A stretch of 64,000 nt of DNA from Planosporangium sp963837285 (lineage in GTDB: Bacteria > Actinomycetota > Actinomycetes > Mycobacteriales > Micromonosporaceae). This document shows, piece by piece, positions 25,616 through 35,559 of this stretch; within the stretch, counting starts at the first letter, position 1; each line of letters starts with the position of its first letter. The position numbers and the translations under genes are program-made. The stretch spans positions 1 to 64,000 of the forward strand of contig CAWIMS010000005.1 of the NCBI GenBank assembly GCA_963837285.1, in the 5' to 3' direction. The notes under the pieces were generated by a model. The model did no database searches, was not told the DNA's origin, and worked only from the letters and a program-made list of their open reading frames with translations.

Positions 25616-26137
25616 ATGACCAGCGCCGCCACCCATACCGAGCATGGCGACCGGGACCTCGCCCTCGCCGGGGAGATCCGGCGCACCGTGGTCGGCTCCG
25701 GCGTACACGGCATCGCCATCGAGGGCACCGACGACCACGACGAGATGGGCGTGTTCATCGAGCCGCCCGTGTACGTCGTCGGTCTTCGCCAGCCGGCCGA
25801 GCACTACGTGTTCCCTACCCAGCCCGAAGGCGCGCGTTCCGGCCCCGGCGACACCGACCTGGTCATGTACTCACTGCGCAAGTACCTGCGCCTGGCGACG
25901 AAGGGAAACCCGACCGCACTGCTGCCGTTGTACGCGCCGCAGGACTCCGTCCTTGCGCTGCACCCGCTCGGGGAAGAGCTTCGCGCCCTGGCACCGCTGG
26001 CGCTCTCCCAACAGGCGGTGCACCGCTTCCTGAGTTACATGGACGCCCAACGCGAGCGGCCGCTCGACCGAGGAGGTCCCGCCAGCCCGAGGAAACGTTG
26101 GGAGGACAAGATCCAAGGTGCCAGAGCGGGCCGGTAA
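25616..26137 (+). pseudogene. RlaP-like nucleotidyltransferase, C-terminally truncated
   Basis: The N-terminal ~150 residues match predicted nucleotidyltransferases of the DNA polymerase beta superfamily that accompany RNA-repair genes (RlaP-type). Key parts are VGSGVHGIAIEGTDDHDEMG, with the metal-binding Asp residues, and SLRKYLRLATKGNPTALLPLY. The similarity holds to LSQQAVHRFLSYMDAQRERP and LDRGG and then stops. The family continues for about 80-100 more residues, whereas this frame ends in an unrelated basic tail (SPRKRWEDKIQGARAGR). The RNA-repair operon therefore seems to be damaged at its 3' end. Whether the remaining domain is active is unknown. Confidence 0.7.
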
Positions 26138-27067
26138 CCGGCGTCCACTGACGGTCGACGAATCAGTCGGGTGGCCCGCCACCGGCGAGATCAGGGAAGA
26201 CGCGGGGGGCAGCTTGCACACAGCCGGCCCCGGGAGAGGCCGAGACTGTGCAGATGGTCATTGAGACGGGCAGACCGATTGCTGACGTGACCATACGTCA
26301 ACGGGGAAGCGCGGCTGTCGGCCAGCCTCAAACAGTCATTTCCCCAGTTTGCTGTCCACTATGGACAAGGAGTGCTCATGGACGTTTCCGGGATCGGCGC
26401 GGTCCGGATCCGTTTCAGGCTGTCTCTCAGGTTGCGCGCGCTGGACGACGGTCGCCTCGTCGAGCAGGGCACGTACGATGAGCTCCTCGCCACCGGTGGT
26501 CGCTACGCCGACCTCTATCGGATCCAGGCGGCCGCCTATGCCACGGCGTAACACCCACCGCCGCCACCGCCCCTGGCAGTTCATGCTCTGGCAGGCCGCG
26601 GAGCTTTCGCGGGTTCGTGACTGGTCCAGGCGCAGCCAGCGCCGGCGAGTCGTGGGCCGCGGCGGCGCGCCCGCAACGTCTGATCACACACGCCGAGGCG
26701 GGCACTCGATGGCACAACCGCTACCAGAACCAACCCCACGACAAGTGCTTCCGCACACGGCTCTGATCGATGAAGAACCGCGAGCCGGCTGCCGACGGTG
26801 TGAGTCAACGACGGGCAAAGGTGACCCGGTGCGTGCCCAAAACTTCGCCCCAGGCCACATCGTCGTTCCGCTGCCGTGATCTTCGGCTACGCAATGGGGC
26901 CATGAGTGACCCCTGTCGAGGTACGCGGATCTGCCGCGGACGACGCGCGGCCTCTCGCCGCGCCTCGTCACTTTTGGTGAGCCGGATGTCAGAGCGGGGC
27001 GCCCGCGCGCCGGGCCGGGGTGGCGCCGAGACCTGTGGCACCGACATCCCTCGAAGCTCGATGGCGC
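26138..27067. other. Degraded stretch after the RNA-repair operon
   Basis: Apart from the exporter tail listed separately, I see no gene. Several open frames exist on both strands but have Arg/Pro-rich, patternless translations. The region probably represents the scar of the event that cut the nucleotidyltransferase gene. Confidence 0.4.
26378..26551 (+). pseudogene. Tail of an ABC exporter ATPase
   Basis: The frame ends with LDDGRLVEQGTYDELLATGG and RYADLYRIQAAAYATA, which is the C-terminus of ABC exporter half-transporters (after the H-loop). The 20 residues before it (MDVSGIGAVRIRFRLSLRLR) are not part of that family. An ATG with a fair ribosome site (AAGGAGTG) precedes it, so a 57-residue peptide could be made, but it is best read as a gene fragment. 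Confidence 0.6.
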
Positions 27068-27277
27068 TTAAGCGTCACTGCGGTCTCGCCGCGAGTGATC
27101 CGGCCACACGAGGGCCTGGGCGAGGACCACCCGCTCGCCGTCGAACGTGAGCGCCGGACCGCCGTGTAGCCGGAAACTCAGGTCGAGAGCATCGCTGACC
27201 CGGCGGCAGAATGTGTCGTCGTGGGGCCCGGTCAGAACCCGGTAGCGCGGCAGACCGTCGGGTGGCTGATCAGTCAT
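27068..27277 (-). CDS. Small DUF1737-like protein
   Basis: This 69-residue protein reads PRYRVLTGPHDDTFCRRVSD, ALDLSFRLHGGPALTFDGER and VVLAQALVWPD. It matches the small DUF1737-type proteins, in which the strand-helix-strand pattern around LTG..D..FC.RVS.AL and the final QA.VW are conserved. It is complete and starts with ATG at MTDQPP. The function of the family is not known. It lies directly against the degraded end of the LamG-domain gene on the same strand. Confidence 0.7.
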   Translation of the reverse strand: MTDQPPDGLPRYRVLTGPHDDTFCRRVSDALDLSFRLHGGPALTFDGERVVLAQALVWPDHSRRDRSDA

Positions 27278-30006
27278 CGCGCCAACCATGCCAAGAGAAG
27301 TACCAGATCGTCGTGTACCGGTACCACGCTCGTCGTGACAGGCTCTCCTCGACCGCGCTCGCGCTGCCCTGCCACCGGGACCGCCCGATCGTGAAGGGAC
27401 CGGTGGCCGGCCAGGCGTGCGCCCCGGTGGCCTGTCCGTTGAGCACCCCGTTGACGTACAGCCGGGCGGTGCCGGCCTGCGAGTCGTATACACCGGTCAA
27501 CTGCGTCCACACGCCGGTCGCCGGCGCGGTGGTGCTTCTGGCCTCCGCGACGGCCGGGCCGTCGACATCCGCCGAGGTGATCTGGAACACCCACCGGTCG
27601 GTATTGCTGGAGTACTTGAGGTAGAAGCTGCTGGCGCGGGTGCCGTCGGCGGCCAGCACGGCCCGGTTGCCGTTGCCGGTGGCGTCGAGCTTCGCCCAGG
27701 CGGAGACGGTGAAGTTGCGGCTGGTGTCGATGACCGGTGCGGGTGCCGAGGCGTACCCGGCCCCGCCGAGCGCGAGCGCGGTGTCGCCGTTCACGGTCCG
27801 GCCGGGCGCACCGAGTGTCGCGGTGCCGGTGATCGTCGCGGTGTGCTGGTCGCCCGTGGTGTCCGCGAGGCTGGTGCCGCCCGCCGCGTCACTCAGCGGC
27901 CAGCGCGCCACCTCGGTGCTCGGCTGCGCCGCGTTGAACGCGTACGACGCGGTCGGCCCGTTCTGGGCCCTGTCCCTGGCGGCCACCACGATGGTGCCCT
28001 GCCCCGGGATCGGGGTCCAGTCGATGCCCGCGGTGGCACCCGCGACGAAGTTGGTCGAGTGGGTGCCCTGGCCGTCGACGACCCACCAGGAGTACCCGGT
28101 GATGTCGGTGTCCGCGGGGGTGCCGCCGGGGCCAGCCGCAGCCGGACGGTCTTGCCGGCGACGAACGGGGTGTTCCCTGCGTCCGCCGTCATCGCGGGCT
28201 GGTTGGGTGGCACCGTGTCCACTTCGAACTCACACCAACCGGACACCGGGGAGTTGTCGGTACCGCTGGTGCCGTTCGGCAGCGACCACGGGTCGGCGGC
28301 CTGTAGCCGCCACCGGTAGATCCCGGGCGCGAGTGCTGGGCTGACCGTCACCTGTCCGTCGCTCCGCTGGCCAGCGCGGCCGTGTTCACCGAGGACACCG
28401 CCGTCCAGGCGTTGGTGGCCGTGGTGTACCGCTCCCAGGCGAAGTTGGCCCACAGGTCGGTGTCGGGGTCGGCGTCGTTGATCCGCGCCTTCAGGATCGG
28501 CGTACCGGAGGCGAGTACCGGCCGGCCGGTACCCGTGACGCAACCCTGGTTGTACGTGTCCAACTGGTCGGGCACCGTCGGCACGGAGTTGTACGTCACG
28601 GTCAGCGACGTGGCCGTCGGCGAGAACTTCTTCCACCGGTCGGTGGCGCTCTCGTTGGCGCCGTCGGCGCTGCGGGCCGACAGGCCGAGCGTGACCGCCC
28701 CGGTGGCGTTGTTCGCCACGGTCTGCATCAGCCCGGTCAGGCCGCCGGAGAACTCCATCAGCATGTCCGGCTGGTTGGCGCCGCAGCCGCCGCCCTTGTT
28801 GGCGTTGCCGGATCTCTGGTCCAGCCACTGGCTCAGCCCCGGCGACCAGGCGGTACGCACCCCGTTGACCGAGATGCCGCCGGTGAAGTACAGGCTCACC
28901 GGCGTGGATCCGCACGAATAGGAGTGGGTGAGATTCGACCGGAACACCGCGGACAGCACATGCTTGCCGGCGATACCGGCGGTGGCGAACTCGAAGAACG
29001 ACCGGTACGTGCCGCTGCCGTCGGGATTGAGCCCCACCCGGGCGATCCCGTCGTTACGGTCGGAGTTGGAGGTGTCGGCGTACGACCAGCGGTTGAGGTG
29101 TCCGGGAAAGTCCGGATCGAGGTACACCGGGAATTTGGTTGCCGCCGACGACAGCATCGCCGGGTCCGGCACGATCGCCAGGTCGCCACCGGCGAGCGTC
29201 ATCGGGGCCGGGACCGTGGTGGCGGCGTCCTCGGGAGAGTCCGGGCCCGGCTTCGCCGCATCGGAACCTGGCGAGCCGGCGTCCCACATCAGCGCACCCG
29301 ACGACAGGGAGGTGACCGACCCGTCCGGGGAAACCGCGTCGAGTCCGCCGCCGGCCCGTTGGCGCAGCGCCGCCCCGGTCACGGTCAGTCCATAGTGGAC
29401 CACCTTCAGTGCCGGGTTCGCCGCCGCCTTCCGGTTCTTGATCACGAGTACGTGCTGGAACCCACCGACCGTGGCCCGCACCCGCAGGTCCACCCCGGGC
29501 AGCACGTCGGCGTACACCGCGGTGTCACCCTTCACCGACGGCACGGGCAGCGCGGTCGGCCAGGTCATCGACACCGTTCCGCGGGGCTGCGCCAACCGCA
29601 CCAGCGGACCGGTACCCCCGCCGGAGAAGCGCAGATCGTCCGGGAACGCTGCGGGCCCCGCCGTGCCGTCGGACAGACGGGTCAGGGTGGTGTCGAGCGG
29701 TACCCAACCACTGCCGCGGCGCACGCGGACCGGAACCGCGTTCTGTTCCAGGCTGTACGCGCCGGACGGTTCCGCGTACACCGCACTCGTCGCGGTCAGC
29801 GAGCCGATCACCAGTACCCGCTTGGCACAGGACCGGGCGACGACCGACGCTGCCGCGCCTTCGGATGCCGAGCTTGGACACGACCGCGCTGCCGGTCTGG
29901 CCCGGGCCGGTGTACTCGCGAAGGCCGTACACCCCGTGCCGGCCACCACCAACGCCACCGCCATCGTGGCGAGACGGCGCGCAACTGAGAACAAGCTGGC
30001 GCTCAC
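27270..30006 (-). pseudogene. Secreted DNRLRE/LamG-domain protein, two frameshifts, C-truncated
   Basis: A signal peptide (FSVARRLATMAVALVVAGTGCTAFAS) is followed by a long beta-rich region with FPVYLDPDFPGHLNRWSYAD and RNDGIARVGLNPDGSGTYRS, characteristic of DNRLRE-type cell-wall-associated proteins. Further on come an Ig-like stretch (GIYRWRLQAADPWSLPNGTS) and a LamG domain (RNFTVSAWAKLDATGNGNRA, LTGVYDSQAGTARLYVNGVL). Frames change near 28362 and 28130; each is repaired by one base in a GG/GGG or CCCC/CCCCC run. The protein is truly cut within LamG after GRSRWQGSASA, so the usual C-terminal RHS or further domains are missing. GTG start at FVSASLF. Confidence 0.65.
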
Positions 30007-30203
30007 GAAGCCCCCGTAACGTCGGATTCCCGCCGGCCAGACGTCCTGACAGACAGGCAAGGTGAACGATTCCTCCCGTTGCCTTAGAGAAACCGCCTTG
30101 CTATAAACTAGGAGTGCGGCGGGGCCGCGGTGACGGTCGAACGACCCACAACACCGACTTCCCCAGTCCGTCGGCGTAGCCACAGAGCTTCGCCGCGTTG
30201 CCG
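30007..30203. promoter_or_regulatory. Divergent promoter region
   Basis: These 197 bases separate the divergent LamG-protein and sensor-kinase genes. An AT-richer patch (TTGCTATAAACTAGGAGTGC, near 30098) stands out from the GC-rich surroundings. TTGC...TATAAACT is a plausible -10 area for one of the two genes. Confidence 0.35.
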
Positions 30204-31379
30204 ATGAGGGACCAGGTGGACGGTGGGCCGGCTGAGCGTGAGCTCGGCGTTCTCGCGCGCCGGTATTCGGTACTGACCTGGGCTGTCGTCGCGACGGGCT
30301 GTGTACTGCTCGGGCTGGTCGTCGTTCCGGGCCACCGGCCGGTCCTCGCCGTGGCCGCGATGGCGGTGTTACTGGCATGGATCGCCGGGTACACGGTGCG
30401 TCTACGGAGGGCGCCGTCGGCGTGGCTCGTCACCTGGAACGTCATTGTCGTGGGCCTGGCCGCGCTCGGTCAGCGGTGGATGGTCGCCGACACCGCCGCG
30501 GCGGACGGAACCGGCTGGGTGCTGGCCGCGGTGACTGTCACCGCGGTGGCGCTGCAATGGCACACACCGGCACCGGCCGGCGCGGTGGCCACCGTCGTAC
30601 TGGTCACCGCCTACGTCGCGGGTGCCTGGCTGGCCGTGGGCTCCGCGGAGCTGCACCGGTTGCCGATGGTGCTCTGGGCGATTCCGTACGCGGTGCTCTC
30701 CCGCGGGTGCCACCGCATGCTCGTGACGGCGGGCCGGCGATCGGACGCGCTGCTCGCCGAGCGGGAACGGCAGCGCAAGGCACTCGCGATGAGCGCCGCG
30801 CGGCGCGCGGACGCGCGTGAACAGCAGGCGTTGCTGCACGACACGGTGGCCGCGACGCTACTGATGGTCGGGCTGGGCGCGGTGCCCGGTCCGCGTTCAT
30901 GGCTGGTCGATCAGGCGAGCCGCGATCTGCTGGTGTTGCGAAGTCGAACCGGACCGGCCAACTCGACCGACCTCGCGGATCTGCTCACGGAGGAGGCCCG
31001 CCACAGCCCGGTTCCGGTCAGGTGCGCCACATTGCCGCGGATGGTCTTGCCGGCCGCGGTCGCCGATGCGGTCGCCGGCAGCGTGCGTGAGGCGCTGCGG
31101 AATGTCGACCGGCACGCCGGCGTCGACCATGCAACCCTTCGGGTTGTGTCGGACCCGCTCCGGATCGACATCCTCGATACCGGTCGCGGTTTCGATCCCG
31201 GCCGTGTGCCGGAGCACCGCCGCGGGGTGGCAGAGTCCATTGTGGTGAGGATGGCGGCCGTCGGCGGAAGGGCGACGGTACAGTCCGCGCCGGGACAGGG
31301 CACCCAGGTACGCCTGGAGTGGCCCGTGCCTGACTCGACGACGCCTGAGCCGATGACGCCTGACCCGGACAGGCCCTGA
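30204..31379 (+). CDS. NarL-type sensor histidine kinase
   Basis: The N-terminal half has about six membrane helices (for example VLTWAVVATGCVLLGLVVV and PVLAVAAMAVLLAWIAGYTV). The cytoplasmic part has ADAREQQALLHDTVAATLLM, in which HD is the HisKA_3-type phospho-acceptor site. An ATPase domain follows, with SVREALRNVDRHAGVDHATL (N box), ILDTGRGFDP and GGRATVQSAPGQGTQVRLEW. This is the standard kinase partner of LuxR/NarL response regulators; one lies two genes downstream on the same strand. The ligand is unknown. Confidence 0.8.
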   Translation: MRDQVDGGPAERELGVLARRYSVLTWAVVATGCVLLGLVVVPGHRPVLAVAAMAVLLAWIAGYTVRLRRAPSAWLVTWNVIVVGLAALGQRWMVADTAAADGTGWVLAAVTVTAVALQWHTPAPAGAVATVVLVTAYVAGAWLAVGSAELHRLPMVLWAIPYAVLSRGCHRMLVTAGRRSDALLAERERQRKALAMSAARRADAREQQALLHDTVAATLLMVGLGAVPGPRSWLVDQASRDLLVLRSRTGPANSTDLADLLTEEARHSPVPVRCATLPRMVLPAAVADAVAGSVREALRNVDRHAGVDHATLRVVSDPLRIDILDTGRGFDPGRVPEHRRGVAESIVVRMAAVGGRATVQSAPGQGTQVRLEWPVPDSTTPEPMTPDPDRP

Positions 31380-31429
31380 TCGCCGGGCGGGCGGCTGACG
31401 GGGTACGCCGGGGCATACTCGGCATATCG

Positions 31430-32588
31430 GTGGCCGTCCTGGTATTCAGCTTTCCGACGCTGCTCGACAGCGCCGCCGACTACCGGCCCCTGTGGTGCGA
31501 GGTGCTGGCCTTCTCGGTACTCGTCGGGGTCACCATCCTGGCGGCGATTCCGGTGCTGCGCGGCCGCCCGTGGGGCGCCTGGCGGTGGCCTCTGCTCGGC
31601 GCGGCCTTCGCAGCGCACACGGCGGCCACCGCCGCCGTGGCCCCGGCCGGGTTGTTCGGTACACCGCACTGGTCCTGGGAGATCTTCGGCTGGTCGGCGG
31701 TGCTCCTCCTCTTCGACCGGGAGGTGTGGTACCTGATCGGGGCGTTCGCGGCCCACCTTGGCGTGACCGTCGGCCAGGTCGTGGCGGCTGATCGGGCGGA
31801 CGTGCGGACCTTCGTCGGGATGAGCATTGTCGCGCTCGTACTCGGCGGGCTACAGATGGCGGTATGGATGCTGGGCGCGGGCGCCCGCCGCGCCGCAGCC
31901 GCCGCAGTACGGTTGGCCGCCGACGGCGAACGGCTGCGTACCGCCGACCTCGTCGCCGAGCAGATCCACCGTGACCGGCAGGCCCGATACGCTGAGCTGG
32001 CGGACACCAGCGGTCCGCTCCTCGCCGGACTGGCCAGCGGCGCGCTCGACCCCGGCGACGTCGCCACCCGGCAGGCGAGTCTTATCGAAGCGGCCCGGAT
32101 TCGCCGGTTGTTCGCGGAGACCGACGACAGCAGCGACCCGCTCGTCCACGAACTGACCGCCTGCACCGACCCCGCGGTCCGCCGTGGGGTCGTCGTCCAG
32201 CTCGCGATCCGCGGCGAATGTCCCCCGCTACCGCAGCGCGTCCGCCGCAGTCTGACCGAACCGGCCCTACTCGCCCTGTCCACAGCGACCTCGACGGCCC
32301 GGGTCGCCCGTGATCGCCATGCCCGATCGGGTGGTCGTCAGCGTGATTACCGACGGTACCCAGCCGTCGCCCGGCCACCACGCCGCGAATACCGGCCGGG
32401 AGCGCGTCGCCGTGGCGTGGGCGCAGCAGGACGGCACCCTGTGGATGGAGGCCACCTGGGTGCGGATACCGGACCCCGGTTCGGGGAGCATGACCACGGG
32501 CGTGCCGGTGCCGGCCACGCTCGCCGCCCCGGCCACGCTCGCCGCCCCGGCCGCGACGCTGGGAGCGGTCACCGGGGCGGCTGCCTGA
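31430..32588 (+). pseudogene. Second sensor-like membrane protein, frameshifted
   Basis: About five membrane helices (VAVLVFSFPTLLDSAADYRP, FSVLVGVTILAAIPVL and others) precede a cytoplasmic helix rich in Arg and Ala. RQARYAELADTSGPLLAGLA then occupies the place of a histidine-kinase dimerisation helix but lacks the His. The frame breaks near 32308: removing one C from GCCC gives a run-on into VIAMPDRVVVSVITDG and a weak C-terminal domain. No ATP-binding G motifs are clear. It lies between a true kinase and its response regulator. The start is unclear (GTG used; an in-frame stop lies at 31361). Possibly a non-catalytic co-sensor. Confidence 0.5.
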
Positions 32589-33229
32589 TGACCGACGTCG
32601 TCGTGGTGGACGATCATCCCGCGATCCTGGCCGGGATCCAGGCATGGTTCGCCGCCGCTGACCCACGGATCCAGATCGTCGCCGCGGGGCCGGACCTGTC
32701 CGTCGCCTGGACCGACCCCGGCCGGACCGTGCGGATCGTGGTACTCGACCTTCAACTGACGCCCGGCAATCCGGCGTACGGGGATCTCCGCCGCCTCGTC
32801 GACGCCGGCCGTCAGGTCATCGTCTACTCGATGCGCGACGACGCCACCACCCAACTGACCTGCCTCGACCTCGGTGCCTTCACGTACCTGACGAAGGCGG
32901 AGGGGCAGGCGCACCTGGTCGACGCGGTGCGGGCCGCGGCGGCCGACCGGGCCTACGTGTCACCGTCGCTGGCCGGAGCCATGGGTGTGGACCGACGCTC
33001 GACCCGTCCCAGCCTAACCCCACGGGAAGTCGACGTACTGCTCGAATGGTTCAAATGTGAGTCGAAGCAACTGGTCGCCGGCAAGCTCGGACTTTCACCG
33101 CGAACCGTCGCCAGCTATCTCGACCGGGTCCGCATCAAGTACGCCAACACCGGCCGTCCCGCCACCACGAAGGCCGCGCTCGTCGCCCGCGCGATCCAGG
33201 ACGGGCTGATCGTGCCGGAGGAACTTTGA
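32588..33229 (+). CDS. LuxR/NarL-family response regulator
   Basis: This 213-residue protein has a receiver domain (DVVVVDDHPAILAGIQAWF; phospho-acceptor Asp in IVVLDLQLTPG; VIVYSMRDD; YLTKAEGQAHLV) and a C-terminal LuxR helix-turn-helix (LTPREVDVLLEWFKCESKQL, VAGKLGLSPRTVASYLDRVR). Its ATG overlaps the preceding stop by one base (TGATG). It is the output of the sensor genes upstream; target genes are not evident. Confidence 0.85.
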   Translation: MTDVVVVDDHPAILAGIQAWFAAADPRIQIVAAGPDLSVAWTDPGRTVRIVVLDLQLTPGNPAYGDLRRLVDAGRQVIVYSMRDDATTQLTCLDLGAFTYLTKAEGQAHLVDAVRAAAADRAYVSPSLAGAMGVDRRSTRPSLTPREVDVLLEWFKCESKQLVAGKLGLSPRTVASYLDRVRIKYANTGRPATTKAALVARAIQDGLIVPEEL

Positions 33230-33299
33230 ACGGGTACGGTACCGCGATCACACGGGCGATGATGGACTGACCCGACAGCGCGGCTCACCAGCGACGAGG

Positions 33300-34015
33300 T
33301 TCGTCCTGCGGAAACCTCGGTGTGGTCGATCGAGCCGAGCATCTGGTGGCAGCAAGCCAGCATTTCCCGTCGGGACGGCTCGCTCAGCCGGCCCATCCGC
33401 CAGTGGACCCCACCGAGACCGCTCACCGCCCGCGTCGGGCCGGTCAGGCAGCCGCGGGGCAACCGGAACCACCGGAGTGCCCCGAAGTCGTCGGGCAGGC
33501 CGGAGGGGTCCGTCGTCGACCTGGTCAGCGCGGGCGGCGAACAGGTCCCGGGCCTGATCGAGGTAGCCGTTGAGGAGGTCTTCGCCGGCCTGTGCCGGTG
33601 CTGCGGGTAGGTGAGCCGGCCGGCCGCGGAGCCGCAGCGGCGGCTCGGTTGGGCCGGCGTGGTGGTGCCAAAGCCCGGTGTGCGGGTCGAAGCGGTAGCC
33701 GGTCAACAACCGGTGACCGTACCGGCCGACCAGGTCGACCGCGTCGATGAGGTAGTCGCGCACGGTGTCGGTGATGAAGTAGTTGAAGTTGACCCGTACC
33801 CAGCCGGGCTTGATGCCGTCACAGCCGTAGGTCACCTCGTCACGGTAGGCGTGCGAGTGGGCGGCGTCGATCGCCAGCAGCCGGTGGCCGTACGGTCCGG
33901 CGCAGGAGCAGCCGCCCCGGGACTGGATGCCGAACAGGTCGTTGAGCAGCGCGACGACGAAGTTGTGGTGCAGGTAACACGGCGGAGACCACGAGTGGCG
34001 TTGCCGGCGGCGATC
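33300..34015 (-). pseudogene. Class V aminotransferase C-terminal fragment
   Basis: The fragment begins YLHHNFVVALLNDLFGIQSR, GGCSCAGPYGHRLLAIDAAH and GIKPGWVRVNFNYFITDTVR, the C-terminal third of a PLP-dependent class V aminotransferase (cysteine-desulfurase-like). The PLP-binding Lys and the whole N-terminal part are missing. After LWHHHAGPTEPPLRL the frame wanders; LPDDFGALRWFRLPRG and WRMGRLSE-like pieces show in other frames. The fragment abuts the 3' end of the citrate synthase gene within a few bases, so a deletion or insertion brought the two together. Confidence 0.65.
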
Positions 34016-34019
34016 GTCC

Positions 34020-35351
34020 TCAGCGCTTCTCGATGGGGAGATAGTCGCGTTCGGTCGCTCCGACGTACAACTGCCGGGGACGGCCGATCTTCGTGGTCGG
34101 GTCGGCCATCATCTCCCGCCACTGGGCGATCCAGCCGGGCAGCCGGCCGAGCGCGAACAGTACGGTGAACATCTCGGTCGGGAAGCCCATGGCTTTGTAG
34201 ATCAGGCCGGTGTAGAAGTCGACGTTCGGGTAGAGCTTGCGGGAGATGAAGTAGTCGTCGTGCAGGGCGATCTCCTCCAGCCGCAGCGCGATGTCCAGCA
34301 GCGGGTCCGATCCGGTGCGGGATAGCACCTGCTGCGCGGCCTTCTTCACGATCGCCGCCCGCGGATCGTAGTTGCGGTACACCCGGTGGCCGAAGCCCAT
34401 CAGCCGGACACCGTCCCGCTTGGCCTTCACCTTGCTGACGAAGCCTTCCGCGTCGTCTCCGGAGGCGTGGATGCGCTGCAGCATCTCCAGCACGGCCTGG
34501 TTGGCGCCGCCGTGCAGCGGGCCGAACAGCGCGTTGACGCCTGCCGACACCGACGCGAACAGGTTGGCATGGCTCGAGCCGACCAGCCGCACGGTCGACG
34601 TGGAGCAGTTCTGTTCGTGGTCGGCGTGCAGTACGAAAAGCATGTCCAGCACCCGGGCGACGACCGGGTCAACCTGGTACCGGGTCGTCGGCACCCCGAA
34701 CGTCATGCGCAGGAAGTCCTCCACGTACCCCAGCGCGTTGTCCGGGTACAGCAGCGGCTGCCCGGTCGCCGTCTTGTGCGAGTACGACGCGATGGTCGGC
34801 AGCTTGGCCAGCAGCCGAACGGTGGAGATCTCCACGTGCTCCGGATCGAACGGGTCGAGACTGTCCTGATAGAACGTCGACAGGGCGCTCACCGCCGAGG
34901 ACAGCACGGCCATCGGGTGCGCATCACGCGGGAAGCCGTCGAAGAACCGGCGCATCTCCTCGCGCAGCAACGTGTGTGACTTGATCCGCTCAGTGAAGTC
35001 GGCCAGTTGCGTACCGGTCGGCAGCTTCCCGTAGATCAGCAGGTAGGAGACCTCCAGGAAGGAGGACCTCTCCGCGAGTTGCTCGATCGGGTATCCCCGG
35101 TAACGCAGGATCCCCGCGTCGCCGTCGATGTAGGTGATCTCGGACGTGCAGGACGCGGTGTTCCCGTAACCCACGTCCAGCGTCACGTACCCGGTCGTGC
35201 CCAGCAGCTTGCTCACGTCGAGCCCGGACGGGCCCTCGGTAGCCGCCTGTGTCGGCAGCGGCAGCATGCCGTTGTCGTAGTGAAGCGCGACGCCGGCCGC
35301 TGACGTAGTGGTCTCTCCGCCTTCGCCCCGCACCGGTGTACTGGTCGTCAT
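34020..35351 (-). CDS. gltA: Citrate synthase
   Basis: This type II (hexameric-like) citrate synthase of 443 residues shows ITYIDGDAGILRYRGYPIEQ near the N-terminus. The catalytic motifs are FGPLHGGANQAV and GFGHRVYRNYDPRA (His residues) and LYPNVDFYTGLIYKAMG (Asp). It condenses oxaloacetate and acetyl-CoA in the first step of the TCA cycle, in the cytoplasm. I chose the ATG at MTTSTPV because a GGAGG site precedes it; a GTG five codons upstream is also in frame. It stands alone, with an aminotransferase fragment behind it and a truncated sulfur-enzyme copy in front. Confidence 0.95.
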   Translation of the reverse strand: MTTSTPVRGEGGETTTSAAGVALHYDNGMLPLPTQAATEGPSGLDVSKLLGTTGYVTLDVGYGNTASCTSEITYIDGDAGILRYRGYPIEQLAERSSFLEVSYLLIYGKLPTGTQLADFTERIKSHTLLREEMRRFFDGFPRDAHPMAVLSSAVSALSTFYQDSLDPFDPEHVEISTVRLLAKLPTIASYSHKTATGQPLLYPDNALGYVEDFLRMTFGVPTTRYQVDPVVARVLDMLFVLHADHEQNCSTSTVRLVGSSHANLFASVSAGVNALFGPLHGGANQAVLEMLQRIHASGDDAEGFVSKVKAKRDGVRLMGFGHRVYRNYDPRAAIVKKAAQQVLSRTGSDPLLDIALRLEEIALHDDYFISRKLYPNVDFYTGLIYKAMGFPTEMFTVLFALGRLPGWIAQWREMMADPTTKIGRPRQLYVGATERDYLPIEKR

Positions 35352-35559
35352 CTCGGCCTCCTCCACGCCGGCCCCGGGAACCGTGAGCGCCCGGTGTCAG
35401 CCTCGAATCGTCCCCCTGACGCCCTCTCATACCCCCCGGGGTACATTATCCACCGTAACTCCGGGTCGGAGTCCGGCAAGGGCCGTAGTCACCCGGTTGG
35501 GGGTCAGAGGTCCCGAACATTAGGCCCGGTCCCGGGCCGGCATCGACGCCTGGTCGGTA

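Noticed and set aside
31430..33229. 599-residue fused sensor/response-regulator protein
   Set aside because: The middle ~90 residues are Arg-rich nonsense caused by a one-base shift; the regulator starts at its own ATG in a TGATG overlap.
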